A stretch of DNA of 21,383 nucleotides from assembly GCA_964561235.1 (NCBI GenBank), contig CAZLOV010000030.1, positions 1 to 21,383 of the forward strand. The letters are read 5' to 3'. This stretch comes from JBCBSP01 sp964561235 (GTDB taxonomy: Bacteria; Pseudomonadota; Alphaproteobacteria; Caulobacterales; Maricaulaceae). The position numbers and the translations under genes were made by a program. The stretch's first letter is position 1, and every line of letters begins with the position of its first letter. A model generated the notes under the pieces. The model did not search any database, was not told the DNA's origin, and saw only the letters and a program-made list of their open reading frames with translations. Of the stretch, positions 13,639 through 21,312 are shown in pieces.

Positions 13639-14852
13639 GCGCGATGCTCAGCACGCGCCGGCCGGCGCAGAATGACGGCGCAATAGACCGCCAGACCCGT
13701 CACGAGCAGCGCGTTCAGGGTGATATGGTCAAAGGTCTCACCCGGCAGATGCCGGCCGGGACGCACGACGCCAGTTGCAGCCGTCAGCCAGACCACCCCA
13801 AGCAGCGCCAGACGATCCCGCAAGCCGGTCCGGTCCAGCAGGTCCGCCGCGATCAGCGCGAAACCGACCGCGGCGACGGGCAAGTCGTAGTCGTACGCGT
13901 AGGGTGTGACCGGCACGAGCGCCAGAATCCCCACGCCCCAGACATGATGTTCGGGCGCGCCGCTGCGGCTGTAACGCCAGATCGCGCAAAGCACCGCGGC
14001 GCTCAGGGCGGCGTGGATCGCCAGCGCGGGCGCCAGAGGCATGTTCCAGCCCGCAAGCAGGCCGAAGTAGGAGGTGAACTTGTCGAACCGGTAGACGCTC
14101 GCATCGTCATTCTGATCCAGCCGGCCCTCCGCGCCCAGGAACGCAAACCAGGCGTCTGCGCCGTAGACCAGCGTCGTCAAAGCCGCGAGCCCCAGACCGG
14201 TTGCAAGAAAGATTGCAAGGCGCCGTGCGGTGAGCAAGTGCAGGAAGATCAGACAAGGCGCGAGCGCAAGCTGCGGCTTCAGGCTCATCAAGGCGAGCGG
14301 AACGCCCATGCGATCCTCCCGCGCGCGGGCTGCGAGCAGGAACAGACCGACAAGGCCGGCGGTCAGGAGCCCGTTCTGACCGATCATCACGGTCAGGCCA
14401 TAAACCGGCAGGAACACCAGACCGGTGAACACCCATCCTCGGGGGCTCAAACGCCGCAAAACGAAGGCGAACAGCGCAGACGTGGCGGCGAGAAAGCCGA
14501 TGAAGGCGACCGGCCGCGGCGCCATCGCAAGCGGCGTTGCGACGAAGAAATAATGCGGCGGATACATCCAGTAATAGTTGGCGGGTTCGCCGAACTCGCG
14601 TTCGAACGCCTCCATGAAGGCGTCGATGCGGTAGGCGTCGAGCGGCCGGCCTTCAAGCGCGAGAAGACCGGCCTGCCGGAACGCGTCGAAATCCGCAATC
14701 AGCGGGTCGCCTCGCAGCGCCAGCCGGAGATAGGCCATCCCTGCTGTGAGAATGAAAACAAGACCCGCAGCGATCAGCCCTTTGCCGATTAGGGCGGAGC
14801 GGAAAACGTCCACCCGCGGTTGAGGCGCGGCGGCGATCGGCGTGTCGGTCAT
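13635..14852 (-). CDS. GT87 (DUF2029) membrane glycosyltransferase, copy 2
   Basis: A 405-residue paralogue of GT87 copy 1, with the same order of motifs: DFDAFRQAGLLALEGR (residues 54-69), MYPPHYFFVATPLAMAPRPV, IGQNGLLTAGLVG, LMSLKPQLALAP and VPVTPYAYDYDL. Multiple membrane helices are evident, and the reaction should again be sugar transfer from a polyprenyl-phosphate donor in the periplasm. GGGGAG precedes the ATG by 9-10 bases, and a CtrA-like dyad lies 47 bases upstream. The two copies differ widely in the loop after the seventh helix or so (LGAEGRLDQNDDASVYRF here), which may give different acceptors. It is first of a two-gene operon. Confidence 0.85.
   Translation of the reverse strand: MTDTPIAAAPQPRVDVFRSALIGKGLIAAGLVFILTAGMAYLRLALRGDPLIADFDAFRQAGLLALEGRPLDAYRIDAFMEAFEREFGEPANYYWMYPPHYFFVATPLAMAPRPVAFIGFLAATSALFAFVLRRLSPRGWVFTGLVFLPVYGLTVMIGQNGLLTAGLVGLFLLAARAREDRMGVPLALMSLKPQLALAPCLIFLHLLTARRLAIFLATGLGLAALTTLVYGADAWFAFLGAEGRLDQNDDASVYRFDKFTSYFGLLAGWNMPLAPALAIHAALSAAVLCAIWRYSRSGAPEHHVWGVGILALVPVTPYAYDYDLPVAAVGFALIAADLLDRTGLRDRLALLGVVWLTAATGVVRPGRHLPGETFDHITLNALLVTGLAVYCAVILRRPARAEHRA
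13655..13726. repeat. 72-base direct repeat, copy B
   Basis: The partner of 12447-12518, located in the 3' end of GT87 copy 2 (NALLVTGLAVYCAVILRRPA). It also contains the sequence for APAGAE-stop on the plus strand, exactly as at the end of the GtrA-like gene, although there is no gtrA here. Beyond 13654 the two copies differ. Confidence 0.9.
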
Positions 14853-14898
14853 GCAAGGCGCTCCCCACGGCGGACGGCGCAGTCTGCCGCGGGAAGGC

Positions 14899-14913
14899 TC
14901 AAATCGGGGTTAA
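14899..14913 (-). promoter_or_regulatory. CtrA-like dyad upstream of GT87 copy 2
   Basis: The minus strand reads TTAA-CCCCGAT-TTGA, one mismatch from TTAA-N7-TTAA and the same pattern as the box before cpaB. It is part of an imperfect 21-base dyad (14896-14916). It lies 47 bases upstream of the GT87 start and 11 bases after the receptor gene's stop. It could be a promoter element of the GT87 pair; function is inferred. Confidence 0.35.
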
Positions 14914-14923
14914 GCCGCCGCGT

Positions 14924-17167
14924 TTAGTAGCGCGCGAGCACCTCGACGCCCCAGGTGCGCGGCTCGTTGATGAAGGCGGTGAAGTTGTTGAAGTCGACCC
15001 CGCCCTCGACCGCGACCGTGTCGGTGATGTTGCGCCCGAAGGCGGACACCTCCCAAGCGCCGCCGCCATGAACGTAACCTGCGCGCAATCCGAGCTCTGC
15101 GCGGCCGTCGTCGCGGAACTCCGCGCTCTCGTACAGGAAGAAGTTGATCTCGCTGCGATAGGCGATGTCGCCGAACAGATACAGCTCGCCCTGCCCGTTA
15201 TTGACCGGATGGCCGTAGCGCGCGGTGGCGTTGGCGATCCATTCCGGCGCGTTGGGTAACGAATTGCCGTCAATGAGCGCCAGCCCATCCGGGTCGAGGG
15301 GATCCAGAACCGTGCACGGCGCGCCGCACACCGCGACGGTCAGGTCGGGATCGTCAATCTCGGTGTTGTTGTAGGACAGGCCCGCGGTCAGCTCGATCCG
15401 GTCGGTCGGGCGAAGCCCTGCGTCAAGCTCGAAGCCGAAGCCGGTCACGCTTTCCGCGTTGATCAACTGGTTGAAATTGCCCGCGCCGCCGACGGCGGTG
15501 AGCTGCTGGTCGTCGGTCGCGAAGTAGAACACGGCGCCGTTGATGAAGCCGAGCCCGGCCGGCAGCGTGCGCTTGAAGCCCGCCTCGATGCTGTCGATCG
15601 TCTCGGTGTCGGCCACCGTGACCACGTCACCGAACAGAATGCGGCCCTGCGCGTTGGGCGCGCGGAATCCGCGGGCGTAGCGGGCATAGACGCTGAGATC
15701 CTCGCGCAGGGCGTAGTCCAGCGTGAAATCGCCGGTGAGCGCTGTGTCTTCGAGGTTTTCCGTCAGCGGGCCGAGCGCCGGTCCGCCGAACGGCGCCGAC
15801 AGCCGGTTTGCCGAGAAATCGCGCTCTTCAACGGAGACGCGCAAGCCGCCCGTCACGTCGAGGCGCTCCGTGGCCGCCCAGGTCGCCGAGCCGAACACCG
15901 CATAGGCGGTCGTTTCCTGGTTCTGCACCACGAAGCCGTCCTGGACCGAGCCGCCGAGCGTGGAGAAGTTGATGTTCTCCAGTTCAAGGTCTTCGTAGAA
16001 GCCGAAGAAGCCGACGGTCGCCTCTATGTCGCTGCGCGGGCTGAAGGCGAGCCGCAATTCCTGAGTAATCTGGTCATGGGCGGAGATGTTGTCCTGCGTC
16101 TGCGCGTCAAATGGGATGAAGCCCGGTCCGAAGGGCGGCGCGAAGACGGCGCCGAAGCCGCCGTCGACATCGCCGCGCGCATCCAGGTCAATGCTCTCCC
16201 AGGCGGTGATGGAGGTCACCTCGCCCCAGCCGATGTTCCAGTCCGCCCGCGCGCTGGCGCCGAGATTCTGGATGGTCAGGGTTTGGAGGCTGTCCTGGGC
16301 CGCCGTGAAACGGTCAAAGCCCGCAACAAGACCGCCGCCGGCCTGGATTGCATTGGCGCGGAAGGTCCGGCTGCCGCCTTCGACGTCACGGCCATGCACG
16401 TTCAAAAGGAGGCTGAAGGTGTCGGTGGGCTGGAAAAGCAGCTGCCCGCGCACCGCAAATTCCTCAAATCCCTCGAATTCCTCGGGAACGCCCGGGATGC
16501 GGGTTTCAGCCGGGGCGATGTTGTCCACGAAATCGCTGCGGCGCTGATAAAGCCCGGACAGGCGCGCGGACACCGTCTCGCTCAACGGTCCCGACACGGC
16601 GCCTTCGAAGTCCACCGCGTCGAAGCGCCCGAAGCCGAAGCGGGCGTAACCCTCCTGCTCCGGCGTGGGCTTGGCGCTTTCGAACTTGATGACCCCGGCG
16701 GGCGTATTGCGGCCGAACAGCGTGCCCTGGGGGCCGCGCAGCACCTCGATGCGCTCGACGTCGAAGACCGGAAAGCCTTTCAGGATGGGGTTCTCCAGCA
16801 CGACCTCGTCATGGACGATGGACACCGGCTGGTTGGCGTTGAGGTCGAAATCCGTATTGCCCAGACCGCGGATGTAGAACCGCGGGAAAGCGCGCCCGAA
16901 GGAGCTTTCCGCATAGACGCTCGGCGTGCGCGCCGCGAGAAACAGGATGTCCTCGCCGGCGGCGCTGATATTGGTCAGTTCCTCGCCTGCGAGCACGTCG
17001 AGCGAAAACGGAACGTCTTGCAGGCTCTGTTCGCGTTTCTGCGCGGTGACGACGATCGTTTCAGGCGCATCCGCGGACGCAGCGGCGTCCTGGGCGAAGG
17101 CGGCGGAGGCGGGAAGCGCAGCCGCGAGGGCGGCGAGGCTGACGGCGCAGGCGAGCAGGGTCTTCAT
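14924..17167 (-). CDS. TonB-dependent outer-membrane receptor
   Basis: This 747-residue protein is a 22-strand-type outer-membrane transporter powered by TonB. It has a signal peptide (1-25, ending AFA|Q) and a TonB box (ETIVVTAQKREQSLQDVP, residues 36-53). The plug domain follows, with RFYIRGLGNTDFD, FDVERIEVLRGPQGTLFGRN and TPAGVIKFESAKPT. The long barrel has repeated amphipathic strands, and the chain ends WGVEVLARY with the usual terminal aromatic residue. I chose the ATG at 17167 because the signal peptide MKTLLACAVSLAALAAAL starts there and AAGGAAAG lies upstream. In-frame starts up to 17209 would add a basic extension. The substrate cannot be told; no transporter, siderophore or glycanase gene lies next to it. 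It does lie beside the GT87 genes on the same strand. Confidence 0.93.
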   Translation of the reverse strand: MKTLLACAVSLAALAAALPASAAFAQDAAASADAPETIVVTAQKREQSLQDVPFSLDVLAGEELTNISAAGEDILFLAARTPSVYAESSFGRAFPRFYIRGLGNTDFDLNANQPVSIVHDEVVLENPILKGFPVFDVERIEVLRGPQGTLFGRNTPAGVIKFESAKPTPEQEGYARFGFGRFDAVDFEGAVSGPLSETVSARLSGLYQRRSDFVDNIAPAETRIPGVPEEFEGFEEFAVRGQLLFQPTDTFSLLLNVHGRDVEGGSRTFRANAIQAGGGLVAGFDRFTAAQDSLQTLTIQNLGASARADWNIGWGEVTSITAWESIDLDARGDVDGGFGAVFAPPFGPGFIPFDAQTQDNISAHDQITQELRLAFSPRSDIEATVGFFGFYEDLELENINFSTLGGSVQDGFVVQNQETTAYAVFGSATWAATERLDVTGGLRVSVEERDFSANRLSAPFGGPALGPLTENLEDTALTGDFTLDYALREDLSVYARYARGFRAPNAQGRILFGDVVTVADTETIDSIEAGFKRTLPAGLGFINGAVFYFATDDQQLTAVGGAGNFNQLINAESVTGFGFELDAGLRPTDRIELTAGLSYNNTEIDDPDLTVAVCGAPCTVLDPLDPDGLALIDGNSLPNAPEWIANATARYGHPVNNGQGELYLFGDIAYRSEINFFLYESAEFRDDGRAELGLRAGYVHGGGAWEVSAFGRNITDTVAVEGGVDFNNFTAFINEPRTWGVEVLARY

Positions 17168-17409
17168 CCGGCGGTCTTTCCTTCGATTAACCATGAAAAG
17201 ACGAAACAAGGCGGCGCATGAGACCGCGCCGGTCAGGTGGGTGCGTTAACCTATGTGACGATTCTGACGCAATTGACGCTACCGTGAGGCCCGGCCCGCG
17301 CGCTATGTGACTTTGAGATGAATGCTGCGGGTGCTAAGGCGGCGCGGCATTTGCGCAACGCCCCGCCCCGCACCTTGTTTTCCGCCCGAAACCCGACGAG
17401 CCGCCGACC
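17168..17409. promoter_or_regulatory. Divergent promoter region between receptor and lysine-pathway genes
   Basis: These 242 bases hold no convincing gene. A plus-strand TTAACCAT occurs at 17187-17194, just upstream of the receptor start, and a similar TTAACCT at 17246-17252. Both resemble CtrA half sites. TTGACG near 17274 is the only -35-like element facing the kinase gene, and I see no properly spaced -10. The leader of the lysine gene has no strong ribosome site. No lysine riboswitch (L box) structure is evident. Confidence 0.4.
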
Positions 17410-19986
17410 ATGAATTCTGTTGATAACCGCTGGATGGTGATGAAGTTCGGCGGCACGTCCGTTGCGAGTCCGGACCGGTGGAGCGTCATCGCCGAGCTGG
17501 CGCGGGCGCGCCGCGCGGAAGGGTTGCGCGTCTTTATCGTGCATTCCGCCCTTTCGGGCGTGTCCAACCGGCTTGAAGCGCTGCCGGACGAGGCGCTCGC
17601 GGGCTCTGACGAGGCCTCGCTCGAGGCTGTGTTCGAAACCCACCGCCATTTCGCGCACGCTGCGGGGCTCGACGCCGACGCGCTGATCGGGGGCCTGTTC
17701 GAGCGCGCGCGCCAGCTGGTCGCGGGCGTGCGTCTGCTTGGCGAGGCGAGCCCGCGCACCCGAGCGGAGCTTCTGGCGCTGGGCGAGCTGATGTCGAACG
17801 CGCTTGGCGCAGCCTTGCTGGCGCGCGAGGGCCTGCCGGTCGCCACGCTCGACAGCCGGGACATCCTCCGCGCCACAGACGCCGGCCGCGATGCGCGCGC
17901 CTATCTCGACGTGCGCGTCGACAGCGCTCCGGACGCCGGTTTCCAGGCCTCGCTCAAGGAGGACGAAATCGTGCTCGCGCCCGGCTTCATCGCCTCCAAC
18001 GACGCGGGCGAAACGGTGCTGCTGGGACGCGGCGGCTCGGACACCTCCGCGGCGCATTTCGCCGCCATGCTGGAGGCCGAGCGGCTGGAGATCTGGACGG
18101 ACGTGCCGGGCCTTTTCTCGGCCGATCCCCGCCTCACCGACGGTGCGCGCCTTCTCACCAACCTCTCCTATGACGAGGCCCAGGAGATCGCCACGATGGG
18201 CGGCAAGGTGCTGCATCCCCGCTCCATCGGACCGGCGCGGCGCGCAAACGTGCCCGTCCTCGTCAAGGACAGCTTCCGTCCCGACCTGCCCGGCACCCGC
18301 ATCACGGCGGAACCCGGCGACGACCGGCCGCGGCTCAAGGCCGTGTCGGTGAAGTCCGGCGTGCGCCTCGTCGTCATGGAAGGCGCGGGCATGTGGCGCC
18401 AGGTCGGCTTCCTTGCCGACATTTTCGCCGCCTTCAAGGCCTGCGGCGTCTCCGTCGACCTGGTTTCAACTTCCGAGACCAACGTCACCGTGAGCCTCGA
18501 TCCCGATCCGGGCCTGGACGCCGAACGGCTTTCGCGGCTTCGCGCGGCGCTGGAACGGCACTGCCGGGTGCGCATCATCGAAAACGCCGCCGCCGTGAGC
18601 CTTGTGGGCTACGGGGTCCGGCGCATCCTCCATCAGCTGGCCCCGGCGCTTGAGGCGTTCCAGGACCGTCCCATCCTCCTCGTCAGCCAGGCGGCCAACG
18701 ATCTCAATTTCAGCGTCGTAGTGGATGAAGACCAGGGCCGGCCGCTCGCCGCCAAGCTGCACGAGAACCTGATCAGCGCAGCGCCCGATCCCGCGGTTTT
18801 CGGCCCGAGCTGGGCGGAGATCACCGCCCCCGCCCCCAGCGCCGCGCCGGTGCGCGTGGAATGGTGGCGCCGGCGCCGCGCCGAGCTGGAGGCGCTGTGT
18901 CCGGCCGAAGGCGGGCTTTACGTCTACGACGCCGCCACCATCGCCGCACGCGCCTCCGCCCTTGCCGCGCTGAGGAGCCCCGCGCGCGTCTTCTATGCGG
19001 TCAAGGCGAACAACCATCCCGACGTTCTGCGCCTGATCCGGCGCGAGGGGCTCGGCTTTGAGTGCGTGTCGATGGCCGAGGTCGAGCATGCGCTCGACGC
19101 CTGCCCGGACGCAGCGCCAGCGGACATCCTGTTCACGCCGAACTTCGCGCCGCGAAGCGAGTATGAAGCGGCGCTTGCGCGCGGGGTGAACCTGACCATC
19201 GACGGCCTGCATCCCCTGCAGCGCTGGCCCGAGCTGTTCAGAGACCGCCCGCTTCTGCTGCGCGTGAACCCCGACCGGCCGCGCGGCCACCATGAGCATG
19301 TGAAGACCGCCGGTCCCAAGGCGAAGTTCGGCATTCCCCGCGACCATCTGGCGGAAGCCCGCAGGCTGGCCGACGCCGCCGACGCGCGGATCACGGGCCT
19401 GCACGCCCACGCCGGCTCGGGGGTCACCGAAGCTGATCACTGGCGCGAGATGGGCCGCATCCTGGCGGAAGCCGCCGAGATCTTCCCCGAAGCGCGCGTC
19501 ATCGATGTCGGCGGCGGGCTCGGCGTGCCGGAAAGCCCGGACGATCCGGGGCTGGATCTCTTACGGGTCGACGCGGAGCTCGCCACGCTCCGCACGGCGT
19601 TTCCGCAATTTGAACTCTGGATGGAGCCCGGGCGCTATCTGGTGGCGGAATCCGGCGTGCTGCTCACCCGCGCAACCCAGATGAAGGACAGCTTCGGCGC
19701 CCGCTTCGTGGGCCTCTCCACCGGGATGAACTCGCTGATCCGGCCGGCGCTCTACGGCGCGCGCCACGAGATCTACAATCTCACCCGGCTCGAGGAACCC
19801 GCCGCCGGCCTCGCCAGCGTCGTCGGTCCGATCTGCGAAAGCGCCGATCTTCTGGGCTCTGAACGCCTGCTGCCTGAAACGCGGGAAGGCGACGTCATGC
19901 TCATCGCCGACGCGGGCGCCTACGGCGCGGTGATGGCCAGCCGCTACAATCTGCGCACGCCCGCAGGCGAGACCGTGCTGGAGTGA
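17410..19986 (+). CDS. lysAC: Bifunctional aspartate kinase / diaminopimelate decarboxylase
   Basis: This 858-residue fusion carries the first and last enzymes of lysine synthesis. Residues 1-470 are an aspartate kinase: KFGGTSVAS near 12, VHSALSGVSNRL, LGRGGSDTSA near 206, EIWTDVPGLFSADPR, ATMGGKVLHPRSI and two ACT domains (VKSGVRLVVMEG, SETNVTVSL, ANDLNFSVVV) that normally bind lysine or threonine. A proline/alanine linker (TAPAPSAAPVRVEWW) follows at about 473-488. The rest is a PLP-dependent decarboxylase: AVKAN with the PLP lysine at Lys532, GLHAHAGSG, IDVGGGLGVP, MEPGRYLVAESG, GPICES with Cys809, and GAYGAVMASRYN. All catalytic residues I know are present, so both parts should work. Related fusions are known in Xanthomonas and relatives. 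The start is the ATG nearest the family N-terminus, without a strong ribosome site. Confidence 0.95.
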   Translation: MNSVDNRWMVMKFGGTSVASPDRWSVIAELARARRAEGLRVFIVHSALSGVSNRLEALPDEALAGSDEASLEAVFETHRHFAHAAGLDADALIGGLFERARQLVAGVRLLGEASPRTRAELLALGELMSNALGAALLAREGLPVATLDSRDILRATDAGRDARAYLDVRVDSAPDAGFQASLKEDEIVLAPGFIASNDAGETVLLGRGGSDTSAAHFAAMLEAERLEIWTDVPGLFSADPRLTDGARLLTNLSYDEAQEIATMGGKVLHPRSIGPARRANVPVLVKDSFRPDLPGTRITAEPGDDRPRLKAVSVKSGVRLVVMEGAGMWRQVGFLADIFAAFKACGVSVDLVSTSETNVTVSLDPDPGLDAERLSRLRAALERHCRVRIIENAAAVSLVGYGVRRILHQLAPALEAFQDRPILLVSQAANDLNFSVVVDEDQGRPLAAKLHENLISAAPDPAVFGPSWAEITAPAPSAAPVRVEWWRRRRAELEALCPAEGGLYVYDAATIAARASALAALRSPARVFYAVKANNHPDVLRLIRREGLGFECVSMAEVEHALDACPDAAPADILFTPNFAPRSEYEAALARGVNLTIDGLHPLQRWPELFRDRPLLLRVNPDRPRGHHEHVKTAGPKAKFGIPRDHLAEARRLADAADARITGLHAHAGSGVTEADHWREMGRILAEAAEIFPEARVIDVGGGLGVPESPDDPGLDLLRVDAELATLRTAFPQFELWMEPGRYLVAESGVLLTRATQMKDSFGARFVGLSTGMNSLIRPALYGARHEIYNLTRLEEPAAGLASVVGPICESADLLGSERLLPETREGDVMLIADAGAYGAVMASRYNLRTPAGETVLE

Positions 19987-20064
19987 TCCGCGCCTCCGTG
20001 CGCAGGAATCAATAGTGTCATGAAACAAAGCTAGGCATGGGGCCGTCCGTCACAGGAGGCCGCC

Positions 20065-21159
20065 ATGCTCCGCGCCCTTAGCTTCGCCGTTCTCGCCGCC
20101 GTCTTTACGTTGGCGCCGGCGCTCGCGCATCCCGGCTCCGGCCATGCCCATGACGCGGCCGCCGAGCGGCAACCGGCGGACGCAGCGCGCATTCAGCCCC
20201 TGATGATCCCGGAGGGCCCGACGCCCTGGACCAGCCTCGAGGCGCTGGACTCCGATGCGAGGTTTCATTTCGTGGTCGTCACCGACAATACCGGCGGCTC
20301 CCGCCCGGGCGTGTTCGATGCGGCGATGGACAAGGTGAACCTGCTCCAGCCGGCCTTCACCGTGAGCGTGGGCGACCTCATCCAGGGCTATACCGACGAC
20401 CGCGCGCAGATCGAGGCGGAATGGGACGAACTCGACGGCTGGGTGGCCGAGCTCGATGCGCCGTTCTTCTACGTGCCGGGCAACCACGACTACTCAAACG
20501 AGGTCATGGCCGAGGTCTGGCGCGAGCGGCTGGGACCCGATTATTACGCGTTCAAATACAAGGACGTGCTTTTCGTGGTGCTGAATTCCGCCTTGTTCGA
20601 CCGTGAAGGCGTTCAAGGTCACGGCCAGCGCCGCGGGCCATGGGCGGAGGAACAGGCCGCCCAGCTCGCCTGGCTCGAACAGACGCTGGCGGAAAACGAC
20701 GAGGTGCGCTGGACCTTCCTGTTCATGCACCGGCCCTACTGGCGCGAGAGCTTCATCCGCGGCGACCGCAACGAGCCGGTGTCCGCCACCGGGCCCTGGC
20801 CGCGCTTCGAAGGCAACCAGCCCGCGGAATGGCTGCGCGTGGAAGACCTTCTCGACGACCGCAACTACACCGCCTTCGCCGGCCACATGCACACCTATGA
20901 GTATGACGGCGAGACCGACGGCGAGCATGTCCACGACCGCATCGCGCTCGCCACCACCGGCGGCGTCTCGAACCTGCGCGGGCCGGACTATGGCGAGTTC
21001 GACCATTTCGTCTGGGTGACCATGACCGAGACCGGTCCCGTCATCGCCAACCTGCTTCTCGACGGCGTGCTGCCGAAAGACTTCGAACAGCGCTTCCAGC
21101 GGCCCTGGTGGGCGCCGCGCGATCCCTCCGACCCCCTCGCGGGCGGGGACGAGGACTAG
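20065..21159 (+). CDS. Exported calcineurin-like metallophosphoesterase
   Basis: A 364-residue protein with a signal peptide (1-21, ending ALA|HPGSGHAHD), so it acts in the periplasm or outside. Metal-binding motifs of the calcineurin-like fold are present: VVTDNTGG (Asp74), VGDLIQG (Asp104), PGNHDYS (Asn140, His141), FMHRPYW (His222) and AGHMHTYEY (His274, His276). The first motif usually reads D-x-H; here the His is Thr76, as in a known D-x-T-G subgroup. The mature N-terminus is rich in histidine. CAGGAGG lies six bases before the ATG, a strong ribosome site. The gene stands alone 78 bases after the lysine gene; phosphodiester or phosphomonoester substrates are both possible. Confidence 0.87.
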   Translation: MLRALSFAVLAAVFTLAPALAHPGSGHAHDAAAERQPADAARIQPLMIPEGPTPWTSLEALDSDARFHFVVVTDNTGGSRPGVFDAAMDKVNLLQPAFTVSVGDLIQGYTDDRAQIEAEWDELDGWVAELDAPFFYVPGNHDYSNEVMAEVWRERLGPDYYAFKYKDVLFVVLNSALFDREGVQGHGQRRGPWAEEQAAQLAWLEQTLAENDEVRWTFLFMHRPYWRESFIRGDRNEPVSATGPWPRFEGNQPAEWLRVEDLLDDRNYTAFAGHMHTYEYDGETDGEHVHDRIALATTGGVSNLRGPDYGEFDHFVWVTMTETGPVIANLLLDGVLPKDFEQRFQRPWWAPRDPSDPLAGGDED

Positions 21160-21227
21160 GCGCGAATCCCCCGATCATGACGGCCTTTCGCTTCCGGAGG
21201 CCGTCCGCCCGCCGGCGTCTTGCACCC

Positions 21228-21279
21228 GCAAAAGCAAGGGGCCCGGGCCGCCGGCCCTGCGCAGGCGAACCCGAGCCCC
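21228..21279 (-). terminator. Probable terminator of the minus-strand gene at the right edge
   Basis: On the minus strand a 10-base stem (21270-21279 with 21238-21247, one G-U pair) encloses a 22-base GC-rich loop that can fold further. It is followed by TTGCTTTTGC. It lies 33 bases after the stop codon at 21313. The tail is interrupted, so efficiency is uncertain. Confidence 0.5.
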
Positions 21280-21312
21280 GATTCGGAGAAGACGCGCCGC
21301 GGGCCCGGAGGC

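Noticed and set aside
17168..17409. Lysine riboswitch before the aspartate kinase fusion
   Set aside because: I looked for the multi-helix L box in the leader and found no matching conserved core; the 200-base gap is shared with the receptor promoter.
21179..21205. Hairpin after the metallophosphoesterase gene as a terminator
   Set aside because: The 8-base stem has an 11-base loop and is followed by GC-rich sequence without a T run on the plus strand.
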